Shown: positions 11,440 through 21,542 of the stretch, piece after piece
Layout: each line of letters begins with the position of its first letter
Numbering within the stretch: the stretch's first letter is position 1
From: Quillaja saponaria
Lineage: Eukaryota; Streptophyta; Magnoliopsida; Fabales; Quillajaceae
Length of the DNA: 64,000 bases
Reading direction: 5' to 3'
Assembly (NCBI GenBank): GCA_029379385.1
Contig: CM055605.1
Span: 7,723,001-7,787,000 of the forward strand
The notes under the pieces: generated by a model
Databases searched by the model: none
The model's input: the letters and a program-made list of their open reading frames with translations, nothing else
What the model was told of the DNA's origin: nothing
Program-made: the position numbers and the translations under genes

Positions 11440-14400
11440 CATGGTGAACAAGAAAGGAGGGGACGACGGTGGCCATGGAGGTTTGGAGGCCCGAGTCTCT
11501 GGGCTGGAAGCACGATTGGATGGGATCGAGACCATGCTTGACAAGAACCAGGAATTGGTGGAGGAATCTGAGCAAAGAACCATGAGTCATTTAAGGAAGT
11601 TGGACTAAAGGCTGAGCGTAGCCATGAATAAATCAGAAGAACTCTCTCGGAGAACGGAGGATCGTCTAAATACTGTATTCCAAGAACTGAAAACGATGAT
11701 AATCAATGGTCATAATCATAGTAGTCAGCTTGAGCACCACCGCAACGTAGCAAGAACATCCACCACTACACTACAAATACCAACGATGCAGGCAAATCGA
11801 TCTGATCCAATTCTTCCTACTCCTGTGATGGATCGTAGAACGATGGTTAATGATAACAATATGCAAGATCAACAAGGCAAACCTGGCGAAGCTCCAGTTA
11901 ATAATGCTCAAGACTATTAGCTATTCAAAAGAATTTTGCAGGTAAAGTTTCCAAGGTTTGATGGCAACAATTTCAAGAGCTGGTTGTATCAAGCTCTATA
12001 ATTTTTTCGGGTGGATCATACTCCTAGAACAGTTGAAATTGGAACTGGCTTCGATGCACTTCTCTGGTAGAGCTTTAGAATGGCATCAATTTTTCTTAGA
12101 TGAACGGGGCACAGAAGGCTTAACATGGGAAGAGTACTTGCAGGAGATGACTATCAGGTTTTAGAGGGGAGTACTTGCAAAGCCCATTATAGCCTTGAAG
12201 AATCTCAAACAGGTCAGTACAGTGGAAGAGTATAATGATGAATTTGAGTTCTTGAAGAACCAGTGTGTGATTCCTAAAGAATTGCTACTAGATCATTACT
12301 TGGGGGGTTGAAAGAGGAGATCCTGAATGGTATTGAGTTGTTGGAGCCAAAATCTATAACTCAGGCCATGAAGTTAGCCAGGAAGGAGGAAGAATTATTG
12401 AATTCAACTCTGTATAAAAGGCACCAAAACACTTATGCCAAAACTAGTCCCAGTCCTAACTCAGTACCTGTACCGTCATCTAGATTCTTGCCTACACATT
12501 CACCTTACCATAAATTCTAAGAAACAAACCATTTCCATAAGCCTGAGACATAAAACCTAAACCGTAAACCAAACACTATAACCACTACCAGTGACCAATC
12601 CTCAAGATTCAGCCATTCTACTAACAATAGTACCAACCAATCCAAATTTCTACTAACAATAGTACCAACTCCAAATTTCTGAAACAAGCACCCATAGCTA
12701 GAACTAGTAAGGATATGGAGGAAAGGAGGAGGAATGGAACATGTTTCTACTGCAATGAAAAGTACAGCCCAGGGCATAGGTGCAGAAAGGGGCAGTTGTA
12801 CATAACTGTGATTCCTGATGAGGAGGCTGGAGAGGAGGATGAAGAGGTACTTGATTTTTCAGAGTTACAGGAGGATTTAGGTGAACAGGAAGTTACTATT
12901 TCGGCCCATGCCTTGACTGGAAACTACATGAAGCATAATAGCAAGGGCAAGTATCAGACAATGAAGGTTCAAGGGTTAATAAAGAAGCAATTTGTTACAG
13001 TTCTTATTGACAGTGGGTCAACTCACAATTTCATTGACTCTGATGTTATCAAGAGATTGAAGGTGAAGACTCAGTTGACAGATGCCTTAGAAGTTCAAGT
13101 AGCCAATGGTCATAGGGTACAAGTGAACTCTTGTTGTAAACAATTGCAGTAGGTGATGGCAGGAACTATGTTTACTGCAGATTTCTTGTCTATGCCTCTT
13201 GGAAATTATGGGATAGTATTGGGGGTGCAGTGGTTGTCAACATTGGGAGATATCTCATGGAACTTTAAACAGCTCACAATGAGTTTTGAGTGGCAAGGAC
13301 AAAGATTGCAACTTCAAGGTATGTTAGCACAACCAGTAACTTGGTTGAAAGATAAGGATGCAGCAGTTATTATCCATAACAGAAACCAGGCAATGTTTAT
13401 TCAAGTGGAAAGAGCTAAACCAAATGGGCTGCAACTGTGGTCCATTGAACTAAGCAAACAAGATACCAGTGAGGTATACTCATCCCATCTTAATACACTG
13501 CTCTATGAATTTATAGATGTATTTGCTGAACCTAAATCTCTGCCACCTGAAAGGTCCTTTGACCATAGTATAACCTTAAAAGATGGATCCCAACCTGTCA
13601 ATCAGAGACCATATAGGTATGGCCCTCTGCAGAAGGATATCATAGAGAAATTAGTAAAGGAAATGATGGGAAATCATATTATTAGAGCTAGTACCAGCTC
13701 ATATGCTTCTCCTGTGGTTTTAGTATAAAAAAAAGGATGATTCTTGGCGTTTTTGTATTGATTACAGAAGGCTTAACAGTATAACTGTGAAAAACAAGTT
13801 CCCAATTCCAATCATTAAAGATTTGCTTGATGAGTTACAGGAAGCTAAATTATTTTCTAAGCTAGATTTAAGAAGTGGCTATCATCAAATAAGGATGAGG
13901 AAAGAAGATATTCATAAAAACGGCTTTCAAAACTCATGAAGGCTTATACGAGTTTATTGTAATGCCATTTGGTCTCACCAATGCACTAGCAACCTTTCAA
14001 GGGTTGATGAACAATGTTTTCAGGCCATTATTAAGAAGGTTTGTGTTGGTATTTTTTGATGACATTTTAGTATACAGCCAGACTTGGAATGATCATCTGA
14101 AGCATTTGAGAGAGATCTTGCAGCTGCTTAGGCAGCATACTCTTTTTGCAAAAAGGAGTAAGTGTACTTTTGGTAGTCAACAAGTGGAGTACTTGGGACA
14201 CTTGATTAATAAAGAAGGGGTGTCTGCAGATCCAAGAAAAATACAAGCTATGGTTGACTGGCCTACTCCAAATTCAGTAAAATCACTTAGAGGATTCCTG
14301 GGCCTCACAGGTTACTACAGGAGGTTTATACAAAATTATGGAAAAGTTAGTAAACCACTGACTAACCTCTTAAAGAAGGATGGATTTCAATGGACTGAAG

Positions 14401-16362
14401 CGACAGAAAAGGCTTTTAACAATCTGAAACATATGATGACTCAGGCCCTTGTTCTGGCACTACCGAACTATCAGCAACCTTTTGTGGTAGAAACAGATGC
14501 CAGTGGCAATGGCAATGGCATTGGAGCTGTGCTTCTACAGCAGGGTCACCCTCTAGCCTTCCTAAGTAAGGCTTTTGGTCCAAAGCATTTGGCTCTATCC
14601 ACCTATGAAAAGGAGTTGATTGCAGTAGTCTATGCAGTCCTAAAATGGAGACAATACTTACTTAGTAGGCATTTCATTATACAGACTGACCATCAGTCTC
14701 TTAAATACATGCTGGAGCAAAAGGAATGTAATCCCATACTGCAGAAATGGCTCCCAAAGTTAATGGGAATGGATTATGAAGTCCATTACAAAAAAGGAAA
14801 AGAGAATATAGTAGCTGATGCACTTTCCAGAGTTAAGCACTCCAAAGAAGTTCAAGAAACTGAGGCAGCTGTCTGTGTAGCAATATTAACAGTTAATTCT
14901 GATATATTGCATAGAGTGATTGACAGTTGGGAAACTGATGAGGTTTTGAGGGAATTAGTTCCAAAGCTTCAAGCAGGGTCTATAAAAGATTCAAAGTTCA
15001 CATGGCAGGAAGGGTTGTTAAAAAAAAAAGGAAAGCTGGTAGTAGGCAAAAATCCAGAACTGAGGAAGGATTTGCTGGATCTGTTTCATGCTTCGTCTAT
15101 TGGAGGCCATTCTGGGGTTCAAGCTACACTCAAAAGGTTACAGAATGTGTTTTACTGGAAAGGAATGCAAAGGGCTGTTAGAAATCTAGTAAGGGAATGT
15201 GACATATGCCAGAGATATAAGACAGAAAATAATGCATATCCTGGGTTATTGACACCACTTCCAATTCCTAAAAGGTTGTGGTCATCAATTTCTATGGATT
15301 TTATAGAAGGACTACCTGAGTCTGACAAGAAGAATGTAGTTTTAGTAGTTGTGGATAGGTTATCTAAGTTCAGTCACTTTGTGGGTCTTAGACATCCATA
15401 TACTGCTTTAACTGTAACTCAAGCCTTCATGGATCAAGTGTATAAATTTCAAGGCTTACCAGAAGATATAGTCTCAAATAAAGACCCTGTTTTCATGTCT
15501 AGGTTTTGGACTGAATTGTTCAAAATCCAAGGAAGTACAGTTTAACCCTTCAAGTGCCTATCACCCACAGTCAAATGGCCAAACTGAAGTGGTCAATAGA
15601 ATAGTGGAAGCCTACCTAAGATGTTTTGCTGGGGATTGTCCTAAACACTAGTCTAAATGGCTTAGTTTAGCACAATACTGGTACAATACCAATTATCATA
15701 CCACTATTCAGATGAGTCCTTATCAGGCAGTTTTTGGGCAAGAACCACCTAGCCATATTCCTTACACAAAAGGTGATTCAGAGAATGATGCAGTGGATAG
15801 GTCACTAAGTGCTAAAGAAGGTGTTATCCAGCTGCTTAAAGAAAATATTAAGAAGGCTCAGAACAGGATGAAAATGCAGGCAGACAGACATAGAACTGAA
15901 AGAGCCTATGAGGTGGGAAACTGGGTGTATTTGAAGCTGCAGTCCTACAAACAACACTCTGGTAAATTTCATAAGCTTTCTGCTAAGTATTATGGACCCT
16001 TCTTGATACTAAAGAAAATTGGTCCTGTAGCTTATGCCTTACAACTCCCACCTTCTGCAAAGATACACAATGTCTTTCATGTATCCTTACTAAAGACTCA
16101 TGGCAGGCATGAAGTACAAGCTCAACTGCCTCAATTTTCTGAAGATGGCTTGGTGAGTCCTGAACCTGTTAAAGTACTTGACAAGAGAATGGTTAAGAAG
16201 AACAATAAGGTCGTAGTACAGCTGTTGGTGGAATGGTCTCACACAGCTCCAGAAGATGCTACTTGGATGGATTACCAAAAACTAAAGAAACAATTCCCTC
16301 AGTTTCATCCTTGGGGACAAGGATCCTTTGAAGGAGAAAGGACTGATATGAATATCAGATAA
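11440..16362 (+). pseudogene. gag-pol polyprotein of the retrotransposon (degraded)
   Basis: The frame starts near 11440 with a charged coiled-coil-like gag N-terminus and is soon stopped by TAA near 11606. A gag CCHC-like knuckle (CFYC...GHRC) is at about 12736-12780. The aspartic protease motif LIDSGSTHNF follows near 13000. Reverse transcriptase has its FDDIL catalytic box near 14055, RNase H begins near 14490, and the integrase HHCC zinc region is around 15080-15215, followed by the catalytic core. A chromodomain-like block rich in VEW and EDATW motifs ends near 16310. Breaks include a stop at 13150-13152, extra bases near 13726 and 13917, a frame change near 15540 and a TAG near 15650. 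No single frame could give a full polyprotein, so movement would need proteins from another copy. Confidence 0.9.
16328..16343 (+). other. polypurine tract of the retrotransposon
   Basis: The purine-rich run TTGAAGGAGAAAGGAC directly precedes the TG of the 3' LTR. Its position and composition fit the plus-strand priming site of LTR retrotransposons. The final C is unusual. Confidence 0.7.
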
Positions 16363-16624
16363 AACATATCACTAACTGAATTGGTTAGCTATCCTAGCTG
16401 TTAGGAAGTCTGTTATAGCGTTGAAAGAATCTGTTTGGCTGTTGAGATTCAGTTAGAATCTAGGACGGTGAAACAAGATTTGTATATAGCTCTTGTGTAA
16501 TTCGAGTAGAATCAGGAATTTCATTAATGAAGAAAGTCTAAAATTTTTCTCTCTCTCTCCTTCTCTTTCTCTCTGTTCTCTCTTTTCCCTCTACTGTAAT
16601 TTCTTCCTCAAATTCGTTGTAACA
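16344..16624 (+). repeat. 3' LTR
   Basis: This direct repeat of 11121-11401 has equal length (281 bp) with TG and CA ends, followed by the second AAATC target copy. The last open frame of pol runs a few codons into it. Confidence 0.95.
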
Positions 16625-17663
16625 AAATCTAAGTGATAAATTAATTGAGATGAACATAAATTGACTTCAACACTACATCTCCCTGCTCAGAGTGCTATAT
16701 TTACTACTTCATATAACCCAACTTGGGTAGGCAATGCAGCAAAAGGCATTGTCACTTTGCACATAAAAGTGCTAAGATACCATGGAAATTTTGGAGAGAA
16801 AAAAAATTATTACTTTACACCAAATTGTGGCAGAGCCACATATGATTGAGTGGAATCAATGATCCAAATTTTTTTTATTTTTTTATTTCTTGAGTATTAA
16901 ACATTACTACAAGACTAATTTATTAGACTTGAAAGACGTTTCTAAAAATAATCTATTCCAAGTTAAAAATTTATGTATTAGTTATAGGTATAGCATTTTT
17001 AAATTATAGTATCAATTCAAATTGACCTCTAAATTTCTTTTATAGATTATAAAAATTGTTGAACTTTTTTTATTTTTGATCAATAAAGAAATGACAATCT
17101 TGAAGTAGACATATTTAATTAATTTATTATTCATTTAACATTTAAAAAAAAATTCAATAATATAAAAAACACACCTTTTTAATTATTAGGTTAATTCTTT
17201 TTAATTAATTATCAACTATTAAATAGTATAATTGATAAAAATTATAATAAATTAATTAATATATTTTATTTTCTTACATAAATACCTTGCTCTTCTAATC
17301 ATTAAATATATATGTACGTGATTTATTCCCAAATTAACAATCATGTCATTTCTTCGTATATTTAAAAATAATCTCGTAATATTCTATAGAAAAATCTTAT
17401 GAGGATCAAGATTACACAGTTAAAAAAATTCTTATATATTTTGGACCCCACTCACCGAGTCCAACTCGATTTTGCCAAAGTGCAATTTACAAAAGTTGGT
17501 GAGAGGATTAGATCAGAAAGAGGAAACTAAGAAACGTAATGAGGAAAAAAAAAAACGATAAGAAAAAACAAAACCTTGGAAGAAAATTGCTTCCCTGCAT
17601 GTATACGATATTTTACTCCTTTTTACCTAGAAATGAATCAGTCTATATATGGTCCACAAAAGG

Positions 17664-18692
17664 ATAGAAATGCCATCGATTATCAAAGGATCAATCACAA
17701 TATTATCTACATCAGCCGGTGGAATGGCAATGTTCAGTTTAGGTAATATAATAATTTGAATATTTCTTCCCATATAAGATTTCTTCTGATGAAATTAGTT
17801 TAACACGTGAATATTATAATTTTTAAATAAAATACTAGATATAACAAAATAAGTTTGAATTAACTCATGATCTCATACTCTTCTTCTATCATCTCGTTAT
17901 CAACATAAGATAATAATTTAATATTAATTCGATTATATAATGAGTTAGATAAGTACTAATTTGCAACCTTGATTGATGATCAGGTATATTTGTGGGTTTA
18001 CAACCAAAGGTCATAACTTGTGGAAAACTTGATGTGATTGCTTACCACGGTTTTTCGGTTTGTGGTTGCCCCGGCAGTGATGGCTGCAACCTCTGCTGCA
18101 CTTGGTCTTCGTGGAGTTGTTTTGGAGGCCTCAATTGTTCAGGTATTTATGGTTTAGTGGTATTGCAAGGAAATATTTTTTTCTTTTTAAATAACAGAGA
18201 AAATATATATATTTTTTTTTCATATAACATAGTCTCCTCTTATTCTTTAACAACACAAGAATTTAAATTAAATGATATCCATGTTAAGAAATCCCGGTTC
18301 GAATTCTCACCCTTTTACTATTAACCTCTTCCTGCAGCTGTTGTTTGCTTTGTTTGCTTTGTTTGGGCCAAGCAATACAATGTCTACCCAGAAATAATGA
18401 GTACTTCGTAAGTCCAAACTTTCAGCATCTCTATTAATATTTTGGGTCAATTATTATCATTCTTATATAATTAAACATATTTATAACTCAATTTGTTTAA
18501 TTCTATTGAGGGCAATTAGGCATTAATATTCTTAATTGTTTTTTTTTTCTTTGATTTTCTTAAATCTTTAATAAACATACAAAGAATAATAAAACTTATT
18601 ATGGTGAAATTTATTTGTTTCAAGGCTATCCTCAGCATGTTCCTCTTCTTGCCAATTACAATACTCTACTATGTGCTCATGAGTCTGATCTG
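17664..18692 (+). pseudogene. PIN auxin efflux carrier, copy 3 (5'-truncated pseudogene)
   Basis: Only the last four exons of a PIN gene remain: part of the third-last block (about 17664-17742), then 17984-18142, about 18329-18408 and 18626-18692. There is no exon 1, loop or promoter. The second of these exons has one extra base near 18040 relative to copy 2. The next exon has lost its splice acceptor and first codons, and carries a 9-bp tandem duplication (TTTGCTTTG). The acceptor of the final exon is shifted by one base. It cannot encode a transporter. It arose as the truncated end of unit B. Confidence 0.92.
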
Positions 18693-19833
18693 AATTTAGG
18701 AGAGAAGGGAATGTGGATTCGTGTGAGAGAAAGAGAAATAAATAGTCGAACCATGCACGTAGAGACAATGGAGGAGAAGAATTTTATAGTGGGAAAGGAG
18801 AGAAGATAAGAAAATTGTAAAGGTCCAATATAATTATGGCTATCTTTTGTTTCTCAAATTTGGATATTATTAAGAGAAATTAAAGGCACATTCTTTGTGC
18901 AAACCATTTCATTTTATAGATGTAAGTTCAAGTTTAAGTATTATATGTCCATTTCACACCCACTTTCCAGTATATAGCAGTTATCAAATCAAAATCAGTT
19001 TCTGTTTTAACAGTCTCTTCTTATATTTTTTTCACAATATTATTCAATTTAAAAGATAAAAAAAAAAATCTATTCACTCAAATTAGTTACCATCTCTATA
19101 TCCTCTTTTTCTCAAATCTAAATCCTTTTCTTGAAACCTTCATCTCACCTAAAATAAAATAAAGAAATATATGTGCACGTGCTGAGATGCTTATACTAAA
19201 AGCTTAAACTTTTTATGGGTTTTACTAAGTTTTTAAATTTTGTAACTAAAAATGTTGTATAATATCTATGTATTCAATTAATTTTTTAAAAAAATTTTAG
19301 GGTTTTTTATGTCCTTTTACAACAAATTTCAATTTAAAAGAAAAAATATATAAAAACAAAAATAACTACCACTAACTTTAATTTTTCTCCTAGTTACACA
19401 TTCTTATTGTCCTTATTTCTCATTAACCCCTCATTCATCTACATGTTGAACTGAATAAATCAATAAAATTAAAAAAAAATTGATCATATAATCCTAAAAA
19501 AAAAATTATGATTATTTTTAATTTATCTTTTTAGGATGATTTTATTTTATTTTATTTTTTTAGAATGAAAAGAACTTTAAACATTTATCTTACAATAAAA
19601 TAAAAAAATATTTTAGCACGTGCTAGAATACTAAAATATATATATATATATTTCAACAAGTCATTTGACAATTTTATTAAAAGTGTAATTTATGTATAGT
19701 TTATCTATTTTTAACCAAATCAAAGTGATAAATTGATCGGGATGAACATAAATTGACTTCAACACTACATCTCCCTACTCAAGAGTGCTACATTTTCTAC
19801 TTCATATAACCCAACTTAGGTCGGCCATGCAGC

Positions 19834-20419
19834 AGAAGGCATTTGGGGTGTGCACAGGTCGATTCAGTTCGGGTAGTTGTAAATTTTTGAACCGAACCAG
19901 ATTTTTAGATAATAAAATTTACGAACTGAACAGAATCGAAAATAGGCATAACCCGAAATTACCAGAACCGAAAAAATATGAGTAGTTTGGTTCGGGTATT
20001 CGGTTACCTGAAATTTATCAATATTCACTAAAATTAATTTGAAAATTATATTTTTTTTGTTTTTGAATCTCATACTTTTTAAATTCATTAGTTATTATAA
20101 AAGAAAAACACAAAAAACATAATATATTAACATATTTAACACAAATAAAAATATAAAATTATAAATTAATACAACAATGCGTTAAAAATAATAAAAAATT
20201 TTAAAAAAATAAATTATATATTTTGATTTTCGAGTAATCACGGTTACCCGTGTGTACTCTACCTCACTATCTGTAACCAAACCAAAAATAACGGGTATTA
20301 AATTTAACTATCCAAACCGAACCAAATGCGTAAAATACCCGAATTTAACAGAACCGAATTACTGGTTCAGTTCGGGTATTTAGTTTTTCCGGGTTTTTTG
20401 CACAGCCTTAGAAGGCATT
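19834..20419. mobile_element. Mutator-like MITE with 10-bp target duplication
   Basis: A 566-bp insert (19844-20409) is flanked by AGAAGGCATT on both sides; unit A has one copy of this target. The ends are imperfect inverted repeats sharing GG..TGTGCA, followed by opposed CAGTTCGGGTA and TACCCGAACTGAACC-like runs, so the insert can fold back on itself. It has no transposase frame. The 10-bp target duplication suggests the Mutator superfamily; similar GGGGTGTGCAC-type fold-back elements are common in eudicots. Confidence 0.85.
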
Positions 20420-21542
20420 GCCACTTTCCACCTAAAAGTGCTAATATACCATGGAAATTTTGGAGAAAAAAAATTTATTACTTTACACCAAATCGTGGCA
20501 GAGCCACATATGATTGAGTGGAATCAACTTATCCAAATTATTATTATTATTTTGTTTTTATTTCTTGACTAGTAGACATTACTACAAGACTAATTTATTG
20601 TACTGTCTATTTCAAAATTTAAAATTTATGTATTAATTGTAGGTATAGCATTTTTAAATTATAGGATCAATTCAAATTGACCTATAAATTTAAGAAGTGA
20701 GTAGGATCAATTCAATTGACCTCTAAATTTCTTTTATAAATTATAAAAATTGTTGAACTTTTTTTAGTTCTGATAAATAAAGAAATGACAATCTAGAATT
20801 AGACATATTTAATTAATTTATTATTCATTTGACATTTTAAAAAAATTCAATAATATAAGAAACACATCTTTTTAACCATTAGGTTAATTTTTTTAAATTA
20901 ATTATCAACTATTAAATAATATATAATTGATTAAAATTGTAATAAATTAATTAATATATTTTATTTTCTTACATAAACACCTTGCTCTTCTAATCATTAA
21001 ATACATATGTACGTGATTTATTCCAAAATTAACAATCATGTCATTTCTTCGTATATTTAAAAATAATCTCGTAATCAAATTGATATTCTATAGAAAAATC
21101 TTATGAGGATCAAGATTACACAGTTAAAAAACTTCTTATATAGATAATAAATAGTTTTTGGACCCTACTCACCGAGTCCAACTCGATTTTGCCAAAGTGC
21201 AATTTACAAAAGTTGGTGAGAGGATTAGATCAGAAAGAGGAAACTAAGAAACGTAATGAGGAAAAAAAAAAAAACGAAAAGAAAAAACAAAACCTTGGAA
21301 GAAAATTGCTTCCCTGCATGCTGCGTATACGATATTTTATTCCTTCTTACCTAGAAATGAATCAGTCTATACATGGTCCAGAAAAGTCTTGTCCAGTACA
21401 TACCTTCAACAATGGTGCCATATTTTCTTTCTTTCCTTCCCTTTCTTTCTTTTTTCTTTCTTGGGGATGGGTTGGAGGAGCTCTCTGTACAATGTATTTC
21501 TTTCCAAAGATGTAAAATATGATCCAAATAAAAGTCTTACTG

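Larger units (their letters stand above)
11116..16629 (+). mobile_element. Ty3/gypsy chromovirus-like LTR retrotransposon, complete but mutated
   Basis: The element spans 11121-16624 (5,504 bp) and is flanked by the 5-bp target duplication AAATC at 11116-11120 and 16625-16629. Both LTRs are 281 bp, begin TG and end CA. The internal order is gag, protease, reverse transcriptase, RNase H, integrase, then a C-terminal chromodomain-like segment. That order marks Ty3/gypsy, and the chromodomain marks a chromovirus; the small size and short LTRs fit the Reina type, which is an inference. The paralogous position in unit B (about 19719-19723) is an uninterrupted empty site, so insertion followed the duplication. 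Internal stops and frameshifts make it non-autonomous. Confidence 0.95.
9007..17663 (+). repeat. tandem segmental duplication, unit A
   Basis: Unit A begins inside exon 4 of PIN copy 2 (at the GAAATGCC motif) and runs past the PIN 3' end to about 17663, where the sequence jumps straight back to GAAATGCC as unit B starts. Matching landmarks in order are the exon starting TATATTTGTGGG, the terminal exon, TTCTTTGTGCAAACC downstream, the CTACATGTT region, CTTCAACACTACATCTCCC and finally AATCAGTCTATA with TGGTCCA. Removing the retrotransposon (5,509 bp with one target copy) leaves about 3.15 kb, matching unit B without its MITE (about 3.15 kb). The spacer in both units is non-coding and AT-rich. 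Confidence 0.9.
17664..21386 (+). repeat. tandem segmental duplication, unit B
   Basis: This is the second copy of the block in 9007-17663, in the same orientation and directly abutting it. It starts mid-exon in a PIN gene and stops at TGGTCCAGAAAAG, about 155 bp from the kinase stop codon. It carries a MITE that unit A lacks and is missing the retrotransposon. Coding parts of the two units are almost identical by eye (exon 4 counterpart: only a one-base insertion), while spacers show more substitutions and small indels. Confidence 0.9.

Noticed and set aside
17992..18324. 110-codon + frame with cysteine-rich start
   Set aside because: It is PIN exon sequence read out of frame after the extra base near 18040, not a cysteine-rich peptide gene.
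18568..18768. Matching minus-strand frames at 9926-10126 and 18568-18768
   Set aside because: They are conserved only because both lie in the duplicated PIN 3' end; they overlap the sense terminal exon and its downstream sequence.
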